64,000 nt of DNA, from contig NZ_VLKJ01000010.1 in assembly GCF_007830315.1 (NCBI RefSeq), positions 89,416 through 153,415 of the forward strand, written 5' to 3'. The position numbers and the translations under genes were made by a program. The notes beneath the pieces are model-generated. The model saw nothing but the letters and a program-made list of their open reading frames with translations, searched no databases and was not told where the DNA came from. This DNA is from Novosphingobium taihuense (GTDB lineage Bacteria; Pseudomonadota; Alphaproteobacteria; Sphingomonadales; Sphingomonadaceae). Positions 7,665 to 15,374 of this stretch are shown here, piece by piece. Within the stretch, counting starts at the first letter, position 1, and every line of letters starts with the position of its first letter.

Positions 7665-8944
7665 CCCGTCCGGTCACAGGCACTTCCGTTCAGAGCGCGG
7701 ACGAAAAGCGCTCGATGATGGAAGTGCTCGGCCCCGGTCTCGTCACCGGCGCGGCTGACGACGATCCCTCCGGCATCGGCACCTACAGCCAGGTCGGCGC
7801 GCAGTTTGGCTATTCGCTGGCCTGGTCGATGATCCTGGCCCTGCCGCTGCTCGTCTCGATCCAGGCGATCTGCGCGAGGATCGGCGCGACGACCGGGCGC
7901 GGCATCGCACACAACCTGCGCCGCCACTATCACCCCGCGCTCCTGCGCACGATGGTCCTGCTCCTGCTCGTCGCCAACGTGATCAATCTGGGTGCAGACC
8001 TCGGCGCGATGGGCGCGGTGCTTGCCCTGCTGATCCCCGGCCCGGAGCACCTGTTCGTGCTGCTGTTCGGCGTGGCGAGCGTGCTGGCCGAAGTGCTCGT
8101 CAGCTACGAGCGCTACGCCCGCATCCTCAAATGGACCACGCTCTCGCTGTTCTCCTATATTGCCGTCGTCCTTGTCGCCGATGTCGACTGGCGCGCGGCA
8201 CTGCACGGCCTGACCGTGCCCACGTTCGCGCTCGACCGCGATCACACGATGGCTCTGGTTGCCATCTTCGGCACCACGATCAGTCCGTACCTGTTCTTCT
8301 GGCAGGCAGGCCAGGAAGTGGAGGAGCGCCACCGCCGCCACACCAAGCCGCTGTGCATCACCCCGCGCGAGGCAGGACCCGAATTGCGCCGCATTCGCAA
8401 CGACACGCTCACCGGCATGGGCTTTTCCAACATCACAGCCCTGTCCATCGTCTTGGCGACAGCGGCCACGCTCCACGCAAATGGCATGACCGGCGTGCAG
8501 TCGGCCGAGCAGGCCGCATCGGCCCTGCGCCCCATCGCAGGCGAGTTCGCCTTCGCCCTCTTCGCGCTTGGCATCATCGGCACCGGCCTGCTTGCCGTGC
8601 CGGTCCTTGCAGGCTCTGCCGCCTATGCGGTCAGTGAAACCTTCCGCTGGACCGAGGGCCTCGACCGCCGCCCGCGCGAGGCCAAGGCCTTCTACGGCGC
8701 CATCGCACTGGCAACGCTCGGCGGCGTGGCGCTCAACTTCATCCACATCGATCCGATGCGCGCGCTCTACTGGTCAGCCGTGGTCAACGGGTTGCTCGCC
8801 CCGCCGCTGATGGTCGTGACGATGATGATCGCGCGCAACCCGCGTATCATGGGCCGCCTCGTCATCCCCCGCCGCCTCGCCATCGGCGGCTGGCTCTCCA
8901 CCGCCGTGATGTGGGCCGTGGCGCTTCTATTCCTCTTCGGCTGA
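7661..8944 (+). CDS. NRAMP-superfamily divalent metal transporter, atypical metal-site motifs
   Basis: A 427-residue polytopic protein with ~11 membrane segments, typical of NRAMP/MntH length. It keeps the early GPGLVTG...DDDP segment, but where canonical NRAMPs have DPGN in TM1 it has DPSG (residues 35-38), and where TM6 normally has a metal-coordinating MPH it has ISPYLFF (near base 8280). Substitution at these residues is reported for NRAMP-related magnesium transporters, so Mg2+ or another hard ion is a possibility, inferred only. The ATG at 7661 overlaps the plsC stop. The 3' end overlaps the convergent tyrA gene by 18 bases. Confidence 0.82.
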   Translation: MTRPVTGTSVQSADEKRSMMEVLGPGLVTGAADDDPSGIGTYSQVGAQFGYSLAWSMILALPLLVSIQAICARIGATTGRGIAHNLRRHYHPALLRTMVLLLLVANVINLGADLGAMGAVLALLIPGPEHLFVLLFGVASVLAEVLVSYERYARILKWTTLSLFSYIAVVLVADVDWRAALHGLTVPTFALDRDHTMALVAIFGTTISPYLFFWQAGQEVEERHRRHTKPLCITPREAGPELRRIRNDTLTGMGFSNITALSIVLATAATLHANGMTGVQSAEQAASALRPIAGEFAFALFALGIIGTGLLAVPVLAGSAAYAVSETFRWTEGLDRRPREAKAFYGAIALATLGGVALNFIHIDPMRALYWSAVVNGLLAPPLMVVTMMIARNPRIMGRLVIPRRLAIGGWLSTAVMWAVALLFLFG

Positions 8945-9868
8945 CTTGGTGCCGTTGTGGTCCGACCGCCCAAAGTCGGGCCGAGCATCGTCCTGGCCCA
9001 TCTCGATGATGCCGCGGCGGATTGCGCGGGTGCGGGTGAAGTGGTCGAACAGGACCTCGCCATCGCCCTTGCGGATCGCCTTCTGCAACTCCGTCAGGTC
9101 CTCGGTGAAGCGCTGCAGCATCTCCAGCACCGCTTCCTTGTTCGAAAGGAACACGTCGCGCCACATCGTCGGATCGGAAGCGGCGATGCGGGTGAAGTCG
9201 CGGAAGCCGCCCGCCGAATACTTGATCACCTCGCTCTGGGTCACCTGCTCGAGGTCCGATGCGGTGCCGACGATGGTATAGGCGATCAGGTGGGGCAGGT
9301 GGCTGGTCACGGCCAGCACCTTGTCATGGTGGTCCGCGTCCATCGTCTCGACCCGCGCGCCCAGCGCTTCCCAGAACGCCAGAAGCCGCGCGGTCAGAGC
9401 CGGGTCGGCATCGACGGGCGGCGTGATGATGCACCAGCGGTTGCGGAACAGCGTCGCAAAGCCTGCATCCGGCCCGCTGCGCTCGGTACCCGCCACGGGG
9501 TGCGCGGGAATGATGTGATGGCCCGGCAGCGCCTCGGCCAGCGCAGCAGCCACGGTCTCCTTGGACGAACCAACGTCGCTGACCAACGCACCCATCGAAA
9601 GCCCCGGCGCAATCGCCCGTGCCGCTGCGCCCATCGCCCCCACCGGCACGCAGAACACGACGAGATCCGAGCCCTCGGCTGCCTGCGCTGCCTCATCGGC
9701 AATCCGGTGCGCCAGCCCCAGCGCCCGCGCCTGCTCGCGCACAGCGGGATCGGCGTCGTAGCCAACCACAGTCACGCCCGGCAGGAACGCCTGCACCGCA
9801 TGGCCGATCGACCCACCGAGCAGACCGAGGCCGACGATGGTAACTTGCGCGAACGGAGCCTCGCTCAC
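8927..9868 (-). CDS. tyrA: Prephenate/arogenate (cyclohexadienyl) dehydrogenase
   Basis: A 313-residue NAD(P)-dependent enzyme of tyrosine synthesis. The dinucleotide-binding motif [11 protein letters not shown] is near the N-terminus and the substrate region [10 protein letters not shown] is followed by NRWCIITPP, both typical of the TyrA_b family. There is no fused chorismate mutase domain. The GTG at 9868 is chosen because it overlaps the hisC stop as GTGA, indicating coupling. Together the two genes supply tyrosine and histidine-type transamination. The 3' end overlaps the NRAMP gene tail to tail. Confidence 0.92.
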   Translation of the reverse strand: MSEAPFAQVTIVGLGLLGGSIGHAVQAFLPGVTVVGYDADPAVREQARALGLAHRIADEAAQAAEGSDLVVFCVPVGAMGAAARAIAPGLSMGALVSDVGSSKETVAAALAEALPGHHIIPAHPVAGTERSGPDAGFATLFRNRWCIITPPVDADPALTARLLAFWEALGARVETMDADHHDKVLAVTSHLPHLIAYTIVGTASDLEQVTQSEVIKYSAGGFRDFTRIAASDPTMWRDVFLSNKEAVLEMLQRFTEDLTELQKAIRKGDGEVLFDHFTRTRAIRRGIIEMGQDDARPDFGRSDHNGTKSAEEE

Positions 9869-10965
9869 TTCGTGCCCTCGCACATCGCGCGGATGGCTTC
9901 GGCAATCTCGTCCATCTGCTGCGTCGTGCCGATAGTGATGCGCAGGCCCTGCGGCAGGCCCTGCCCCGGCAGCCAGCGCGTGATGTAACCGTGGTCCATC
10001 AGGCCAAGGTACACCTGCTCTGCCGTGACCTTGCCCTCGAACAGGATCAGCACGAAATTCGCCTTGCTCGGCAGCGGTCGCACGCCATGGTTGCCCAGTG
10101 CCTCCAGCTTCCCGACGAACCGCGCCCGCTCGGCCGCATTGTGGCGGCGCGAGGCTTCGACGAAGGCCCGGTCCTTCACCGCCGCCAGCCCCGTCGCCTG
10201 CCCGCTCAGCGAAACGTTGAACGGCCCGCGAATGCGGTTGAGCATGTCGACAATCGCAGGGTGCCCCGTCCCCCAGCCGATGCGTTCCCCGGCAAGCCCG
10301 TAAATCTTCGAAAAGGTCCGCGTGACCAGCACGTTCTGTGCGGTTGCGGCCAGTTCCAGCGCACCATCGTCGTCCGCCGGATCGAGATACTCCGCATAGG
10401 CGCCATCGAGTACCAGCAGCACGTCGGGCCGCAGCCCCGCATGCAGTCGCAACACTTCCTCGCGCGGCAGCCAGCTACCGGTCGGGTTGTTGGGATTGGC
10501 AAGGAACACCACCCGCGTCTTCTCGGTCACGCAGGCCAGCAGCGCATCGACATCGGTGCCGTAATCGGCATCGGGTGCCACCACCGGCACCGCGCCGCAC
10601 CGCCGCGCCGCGATGTCATAGACCGAAAAGCCGTAGCGCACGTAGAGCACCTCGTCCCCCGGCCCGGCATAGGCCTGCGCCGCAAGGTTGAGCAGCTCGT
10701 CCGAGCCCGTCCCCATCACGATCCGCGCAGCGTCGATCCCGTGCACTTCGCCAATCGCGGCACGCAGCTCTTGGCTGTCAGGGTCCGGATAGACCGCCGG
10801 ATGGCCCGCAACCCCACGTGCCTCGAGCGCCGCCACACTGCACCCCAGCGGGTTCTCGTTGGCGGAAAGCTTGGTCAGCTTCTGCCCGTCCTTGCCGGTC
10901 GACTTTCCGGGGACATAGGCGTGAATGCCGAGGATCCAGTCCTTGGGTGTGGGAGCGTTTGCCAT
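9865..10965 (-). CDS. hisC: Histidinol-phosphate aminotransferase family (HisC)
   Basis: A 366-residue class-II PLP aminotransferase. The PLP lysine lies in [18 protein letters not shown] and the Asn/Tyr cofactor contacts in [12 protein letters not shown] and [15 protein letters not shown] near the N-terminus is standard for HisC. It would interconvert histidinol phosphate and imidazole-acetol phosphate, and in many alphaproteobacteria the same enzyme transaminates phenylpyruvate or prephenate, consistent with coupling to tyrA. The frame is open further upstream, but the ATG at 10965 gives the family N-terminus; the extra residues would run back toward the upstream terminator. Confidence 0.92.
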   Translation of the reverse strand: MANAPTPKDWILGIHAYVPGKSTGKDGQKLTKLSANENPLGCSVAALEARGVAGHPAVYPDPDSQELRAAIGEVHGIDAARIVMGTGSDELLNLAAQAYAGPGDEVLYVRYGFSVYDIAARRCGAVPVVAPDADYGTDVDALLACVTEKTRVVFLANPNNPTGSWLPREEVLRLHAGLRPDVLLVLDGAYAEYLDPADDDGALELAATAQNVLVTRTFSKIYGLAGERIGWGTGHPAIVDMLNRIRGPFNVSLSGQATGLAAVKDRAFVEASRRHNAAERARFVGKLEALGNHGVRPLPSKANFVLILFEGKVTAEQVYLGLMDHGYITRWLPGQGLPQGLRITIGTTQQMDEIAEAIRAMCEGTK

Positions 10966-11021
10966 GCCCCGCGCCTTAGTGTTTGCGCGTCTTTCCGGCA
11001 AGCGAACCGCCGGATGCAAAC

Positions 11022-11057
11022 AAAAAAAGGGCCGGAAGCGGGCTAGCGCTTCCGGCC
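11022..11057 (-). terminator. Rho-independent terminator of glnK-amtB
   Basis: GGCCGGAAGCG (11030-11040) pairs with CGCTTCCGGCC (11047-11057), an 11-bp stem. On the minus strand it is followed by seven T residues (complement of 11022-11028). It lies ~90 bases past the amtB stop. Confidence 0.9.
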
Positions 11058-11148
11058 TTAGTCTGTTCGCAGGAGGAACAAGGTTTGGCGGAGTGGGGGT
11101 TGAGAGGGAGAGTATCTGGAGCCCCCACCCCGCCAATTCGGTAAAAAC

Positions 11149-12567
11149 TCAGTAGTTGTAGGCCCGCTCGCCGTGTTCGGAGATGTCGAGGCCTTCGCGC
11201 TCGGCTTCTTCGGTCGGACGCAGACCGAGGGTCTTGTCGATGATGAAGAAGAGGATCGCGGAGCCAAGTCCCGAGAAGACGAGGGTGAACAGGACGGCCT
11301 TGATCTGGGTGAAGACCTGCTTGCCCATGTCGTAGCTGGCAGCATCGAAGCCGGCCGGGAACACGGTGTAGTCGAACACGCCCTGGCCGCCGAGCGAAGG
11401 AGCCGCGACGATACCGGTGGCGATGGCGCCGACGATGCCGCCCACGCCGTGCACGCCGAACACGTCAAGCGTATCGTCGTACTTCAGCTTGTTCTTGATG
11501 GTGCTGACGAAGAGGTAGCAGATCGGCGAGACGACGAGGCCGAGGACGATCGAGGTCATCGGAGCGCCAAGGCCCGAAGCCGGAGTGATCGCAACCAGAC
11601 CAGCGACGGCACCCGTTGCGGCGCCCAGCATCGAGGGCTTGCCGTGGTGAAGCTGCTCGACGATCGCCCAGGAGACGGCGGCAGCAGCGGTGGCGACGAA
11701 GGTGTTGATGAAGGCAACTGCGGTCACGCCGTTGGCTTCGAGGTTGGAGCCTGCGTTGAAGCCGAACCAGCCCACCCACAGCAGCGAGGCGCCGATCATG
11801 GTCATGGTCAGCGAGTGCGGCGGGGTAGCTTCCTTGCCGAAGCCGACGCGCTTGCCGATCATGAGGCAGCCGACGAGGCCTGCGATACCGGCGTTGATGT
11901 GCACGACGGTGCCGCCAGCGAAGTCGAGCGCGCCCCAGCCCCAGAGCAGACCGGCATCGGTCGGAGCATCGACCAGGAAGTCCGGGCCAGCCCAGTACCA
12001 GACCATGTGCGCCATCGGGAAGTAGATGCAGGTCAGCCACAGGACGGTGAACACCATCAGCGCGCTGAACTTCACGCGTTCCGCAAAGGCACCGACGATC
12101 AGGGCCGGCGTGATGCAGGCGAAGGTCATCTGGAAAATGACGAACGCGTATTCGGGAATGTAGACGTTGTTCGAGAACGTCGCCGCATAGGTCGTGGCAT
12201 CCACGCCCATCAGGAAGATCTTCGAGAAGCCGCCAACGAAGGCGTTACCGCTGGTGAAGGCCATCGAATAGCCCCAGCTCACCCAGACCAGGGCAGCGAC
12301 CGAAACGATCATGAAAACCTGCATCAGCACCGAGAGCATGTTCTTGGTGCGGACGAGGCCGCCATAGAAAAGGGCGAGAGCCGGAACGCTCATCATCAGG
12401 ACGAGTGCCGACGAAATCAGCATCCAGGTCGTGTCGCCCTTGTTGACCATACCGGCCATCTGTTCGACGGTTGGGGCCTTGATCGGCCCATCCTGTGCAA
12501 GAGCGGCAGTGGCAGCGAAGAGCGAAGCGCCCGTTCCCGCCAAGCCACAGATCATCTTACGGATCAT
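11149..12567 (-). CDS. amtB: Ammonium transporter AmtB
   Basis: A 472-residue Amt/Rh channel for ammonium uptake in the inner membrane. It has an N-terminal signal peptide (residues 1-24, ending ...TAALA before QDG), about 11 membrane helices, and Amt motifs such as ALFYGGLVRTKN near the N-terminus, FAGGTVVHINAGIAGLVG and FGVHGVGGIVGAI. The ATG at 12567 is chosen over an upstream in-frame codon inside glnK because it has AGGGGAA about 7 bases ahead and starts the signal peptide. It lies 35 bp downstream of glnK in one operon and is expected to be blocked by unmodified GlnK. Confidence 0.97.
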   Translation of the reverse strand: MIRKMICGLAGTGASLFAATAALAQDGPIKAPTVEQMAGMVNKGDTTWMLISSALVLMMSVPALALFYGGLVRTKNMLSVLMQVFMIVSVAALVWVSWGYSMAFTSGNAFVGGFSKIFLMGVDATTYAATFSNNVYIPEYAFVIFQMTFACITPALIVGAFAERVKFSALMVFTVLWLTCIYFPMAHMVWYWAGPDFLVDAPTDAGLLWGWGALDFAGGTVVHINAGIAGLVGCLMIGKRVGFGKEATPPHSLTMTMIGASLLWVGWFGFNAGSNLEANGVTAVAFINTFVATAAAAVSWAIVEQLHHGKPSMLGAATGAVAGLVAITPASGLGAPMTSIVLGLVVSPICYLFVSTIKNKLKYDDTLDVFGVHGVGGIVGAIATGIVAAPSLGGQGVFDYTVFPAGFDAASYDMGKQVFTQIKAVLFTLVFSGLGSAILFFIIDKTLGLRPTEEAEREGLDISEHGERAYNY

Positions 12568-12602
12568 GTTGGTTCCCCTAAGGTCGGAAATGGAAGGCCC
12601 GC

Positions 12603-12941
12603 TCAAAGCGCGGTATCCCCGGTTTCGCCGGTGCGAATGCGGGTTGCCGAAGCGAGGTCGAGGACGAAGACCTTCCCGTCGCCGATGGCCTCGGTGCTGG
12701 CAGCCTGCTGGATCGTCTCGACGATCTGCGGCGCGAGATCGTCGCTCGCAGCGATTTCGATCTTCACCTTCGGCAGCATGTTGGTCGAATATTCGGCGCC
12801 ACGGTAGATTTCGGTCTGGCCCTTTTGCCGACCAAAGCCCTTCACCTCCGACACCGTCATCCCAGCCACGCCCAGCCCCGAGAGCGCTTCACGCACTTCG
12901 TCGAGCTTGAACGGCTTGATGATGGCGATGATGAATTTCAT
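12603..12941 (-). CDS. glnK: Nitrogen regulatory PII protein GlnK
   Basis: A 112-residue trimeric signal protein that senses ATP/ADP and 2-oxoglutarate. The uridylylation site Tyr51 lies in YRGAEY on the T-loop, and the C-terminal signature around GDGKVFVLDLASATRIRTGE is intact. Starting MKFIIAIIKPFKLDEV, it is the paralogue linked to amtB and so named glnK rather than glnB. AGAAGGGGG precedes the ATG. A sigma-54 promoter and two enhancer-like palindromes lie upstream. GlnD, the enzyme expected to modify Tyr51, is encoded in this window at 27275-30019. Confidence 0.96.
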   Translation of the reverse strand: MKFIIAIIKPFKLDEVREALSGLGVAGMTVSEVKGFGRQKGQTEIYRGAEYSTNMLPKVKIEIAASDDLAPQIVETIQQAASTEAIGDGKVFVLDLASATRIRTGETGDTAL

Positions 12942-12995
12942 TCATGCCCCCTTCTGTTGCCCACTCGCCGGGCGACCTGCCGGCAAAGGAGATTA

Positions 12996-13011
12996 AGCAA
13001 AGGGCGTGCCA
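12996..13011 (-). promoter_or_regulatory. Sigma-54 (-24/-12) promoter of glnK-amtB
   Basis: The minus strand reads TGGCACGCCCTTTGCT, matching the consensus TGGCACG-N4-TTGCW at every defined position, with GG and GC separated by exactly 10 bases. It predicts a transcript start near 12985 and a leader of ~44 nt before the glnK ATG. Confidence 0.93.
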
Positions 13012-13103
13012 AATCCGGAAATTTACGGATTCAGCGATTTACGGGAACGAAAATGGCCGCCTGACGGTTTAACGCGCTCGAATCTTGTGCAGCCATCAAC
13101 CCT

Positions 13104-13120
13104 TGCCTATTTTTTAGGCA
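13104..13120. promoter_or_regulatory. Candidate NtrC enhancer site 1
   Basis: TGCCTATTTTTTAGGCA is a palindrome with GC-N11-GC geometry, the core spacing of NtrC boxes. Its centre lies ~127 bp upstream of the predicted glnK start, a usual enhancer distance. Confidence 0.65.
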
Positions 13121-13128
13121 GGAATCCG

Positions 13129-13145
13129 TGCCTCGATTCAAGGCA
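13129..13145. promoter_or_regulatory. Candidate NtrC enhancer site 2
   Basis: TGCCTCGATTCAAGGCA repeats the TGCCT-N7-AGGCA pattern of site 1 (flanked by G and C to give a 19-bp palindrome). It is centred 25 bp further upstream, at about -152. Paired sites of this kind favour cooperative NtrC binding. Confidence 0.65.
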
Positions 13146-13167
13146 CACAGTGCCGTGCTGCAAGATC

Positions 13168-13881
13168 TCAGGGCAGGCGCAGGCTCGCCCAGACAGGCAG
13201 GTGGTCCGATCCCACAGCAGCCAGTGGACTGTGATGCACACCTGCTGCGTCAACCATCAGACCCTCGCTCACCACGATCCGGTCAAGCTGCGCCACCGGG
13301 CGCCGCGAGGGGAAACTGCGCCCCGGCGCCAACACGCGCAGCGGCGGCGCAAATGCCGAAAGCGCCCCGCCCGATGGCGACCATTCGTTGAGATCGCCCA
13401 TGAACACGGCGTGGCCCGGATCGTCATGCCCGTCCACATGCCCGCAGACCGCTTCCACCTGCTGGCGACGGCGCAGGCCCGAAAGATCGAGATGCATCCC
13501 CACGACGCGTACCAGCACACCATTAACACGCAACGTCGCGCAGACCGCGCCGCGCGGCTCGATCGTCGGCAGCGGCACTGCACAGGCCCCCAGCACCTCG
13601 ATGTCGCGCCGGACCAGCAGCGCATTGCCGTGCCAGCCCATGCTGGCCCCGGTCCGCGCCCGGTCGTAGTGCCCCGGCTCCACCACCCGCCACGGACTGT
13701 GATCGTCGAGCGTCGAACGCGGGATCACCGCCTCGCGCAGGCCGAAGCGGCGGTCGGCTTCCTGCAAGGCGATCACGTCCGCATCGATCTCGCGCAGGAT
13801 CGTGAGGATGCGATCGGGATCGCGCCGCCGGTCAAGCCCGACGCCCTTGTGGATGTTGTAACTGGCGACCTTGAGTTTCAA
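13168..13881 (-). CDS. Endonuclease/exonuclease/phosphatase (EEP) family protein
   Basis: A ~237-residue EEP-fold metal-dependent phosphodiesterase. Landmarks in order: VASYNIHKGVG at the N-terminus, DVIALQEAD (metal-binding Glu), HLDLSGLRRR, GDLNEWSP and the terminal SDHLPVWASL carrying the catalytic Asp-His pair. Whether the substrate is DNA, RNA or a phospholipid head group cannot be told. The likely start is a TTG at 13881, eight bases after the upstream gene's stop; the frame is open further, but upstream residues overlap that gene and do not match the family. It is third in a run of three minus-strand genes. Confidence 0.8.
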   Translation of the reverse strand: MKLKVASYNIHKGVGLDRRRDPDRILTILREIDADVIALQEADRRFGLREAVIPRSTLDDHSPWRVVEPGHYDRARTGASMGWHGNALLVRRDIEVLGACAVPLPTIEPRGAVCATLRVNGVLVRVVGMHLDLSGLRRRQQVEAVCGHVDGHDDPGHAVFMGDLNEWSPSGGALSAFAPPLRVLAPGRSFPSRRPVAQLDRIVVSEGLMVDAAGVHHSPLAAVGSDHLPVWASLRLP

Positions 13882-13888
13882 GTCAGGC

Positions 13889-14443
13889 TCAAGCCCCGAT
13901 GTAGCGGTCGGTCGGGGTGACCGGCAGGCCGTCGATGCTCTGCGTCCGGCTAGCCATCTTGGCCTCCCATGCCGCTGGATCGGACTGCGCATGATACTTG
14001 ACCAGCGTCTGTCGCTCCTGCTCCACCGTCATGATCGGCACGCCCCAACCGCAGCTCGTCTGCACGCTGTCGACCGCGATGTCGAAGATCTGGCGGGTTC
14101 CGGGCAGCACGGTGAAATGCGCAGCCAGTTCCTCCCAAGCAGGATCGGCGGGCAGGACCGGCTTGCCATGGCCATAGAGCCGCAGGATCAGCGCGGGCTG
14201 CTGGAAGTTCGTCATCATGACCGTTATGCGCCCGTCGGCCACGAGGTGCGCGTGGGTCTCGTTCCCCGATCCGGCAAGGTCCAGATAGGCCACCCGGTTG
14301 GGTCCGAGCACGCGAAAGCAGTCATAGCCCTTGGGCGAGAGGTTGATGCGCCCCTCAGCAGCCGCCGTCGCCACGAAGAACACCGACTGCCGCCCGATCA
14401 TGTCGATATGTTCGGGCAGGATGCAGTCGGTGAACTGTGCCAT
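13889..14443 (-). CDS. Pyridoxamine 5'-phosphate oxidase-like (PPOX split-barrel) protein
   Basis: A 184-residue flavin- or haem-binding split-barrel protein. The N-terminal half shows FVATAAAEGRINLSPKGYD and RVAYLDLAGSGNETHAH, standard for the PPOX-like group that includes general-stress FMN proteins. The C-terminal ~60 residues (SCGWGVPIMTVEQERQTL and on) are typical of a subgroup of unknown function. The ATG at 14443 overlaps the hydrolase stop as TGATG, so the two are coupled. Confidence 0.78.
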   Translation of the reverse strand: MAQFTDCILPEHIDMIGRQSVFFVATAAAEGRINLSPKGYDCFRVLGPNRVAYLDLAGSGNETHAHLVADGRITVMMTNFQQPALILRLYGHGKPVLPADPAWEELAAHFTVLPGTRQIFDIAVDSVQTSCGWGVPIMTVEQERQTLVKYHAQSDPAAWEAKMASRTQSIDGLPVTPTDRYIGA

Positions 14444-15315
14444 CAGAGGAAATCCTTGAGCGTCGCGATGAACTTGTCGAACTGGTCGTGATGCAGCCAG
14501 TGCCCGGCGTTCTCGAACTCGATCACTTCTGCATTGCGGAAGTGATCGGCCATACCGTTCCTGGTCGGATTGCCTGCCCACGAATCCGCACCATTCAGCA
14601 GTAGCGTCGGACAGGTGATCGCTTTCCAAAGCTCGTTGCGCTGCTCGGTCGAGATGTCATAGGGCCAGCCGTCAACATTGAGGTGGGGATCGAACTTCCA
14701 GCTGAACGTCCCATCCTCGTTCCGATTGATGCCATGCAAGGTCAAGTGCCGCGCCTGCGCATCGGTCAGGTAGGGGTTCTCGCCCTTCATGCGCGCGTAG
14801 GCGTCTTCAAGCGAAGCGTAACGACGCGGCAGGCGACCGGCCGCCTTGCGCTTTTCGCCGATGAACTCGCGGACGCGACGGGCAAACGGCACATCCTTGA
14901 TCAGTGCCTCGTTCTCGGGCGTCGGGAACAGGCCTTCGATCGCCACGATCCGGCGCACGTTCTCTGGAAACAGACCGGCATAGCGCAGGCTGGTATTGGC
15001 ACCCCACGAATGCGAGACGATCGTCACCGGCGCCAGGTCGAGCTGGTGGATCAGCTGAGCGACGTCATAGACGAGGTCCATCGTGCGGTAGTTGCCGTCC
15101 TGCGTCCACTGGCTATCGCCATGGCCGCGATGGTCCAGCGCGATGATGTGCCAGTCCTCGCGCAGCGCCTCGGCGGTCCAGTCCCACGAACGGCAATGGT
15201 CGCGCCCGCCATGCACGAGCAGAAGCGGCGGCTTGTCCGCGTTACCCCAGTCCACATAGTGGAGGCGCAGGCGCTGCGAGATGAAGGTGTTCGATGTGGG
15301 GCCGAGTAGCTGCAT
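14443..15315 (-). CDS. Alpha/beta hydrolase
   Basis: A 290-residue alpha/beta-hydrolase-fold enzyme. The oxyanion region is LLLVHGGRDH, the nucleophile elbow is SHSWG (Ser in a non-glycine variant of GxSxG), the acid is likely Asp in LLNGADSW and the catalytic His is in NAGHWLHHD near the C-terminus. The length and the SHSWG elbow resemble the haloalkane/epoxide-hydrolase-like and esterase subgroups. The substrate is unknown. It is first in the three-gene run with the PPOX and EEP proteins. Confidence 0.85.
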   Translation of the reverse strand: MQLLGPTSNTFISQRLRLHYVDWGNADKPPLLLVHGGRDHCRSWDWTAEALREDWHIIALDHRGHGDSQWTQDGNYRTMDLVYDVAQLIHQLDLAPVTIVSHSWGANTSLRYAGLFPENVRRIVAIEGLFPTPENEALIKDVPFARRVREFIGEKRKAAGRLPRRYASLEDAYARMKGENPYLTDAQARHLTLHGINRNEDGTFSWKFDPHLNVDGWPYDISTEQRNELWKAITCPTLLLNGADSWAGNPTRNGMADHFRNAEVIEFENAGHWLHHDQFDKFIATLKDFL

Positions 15316-15374
15316 GGGCCGAGTAACTGCGCCGGATGGGCTGCGGTTTCAACCCCCGGCGAACCCTGCCGGTG

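Noticed and set aside
11173..12807. A 544-codon plus-strand open frame across amtB and glnK
   Set aside because: It is antisense to two unmistakable genes and has no recognisable domain.
13104..13146. Rho-independent terminator for the EEP gene formed by the two palindromes
   Set aside because: Stems are only 5-6 bp and no U-run follows on the minus strand. Their GC-N11-GC form and distance to the sigma-54 promoter fit enhancer sites better.
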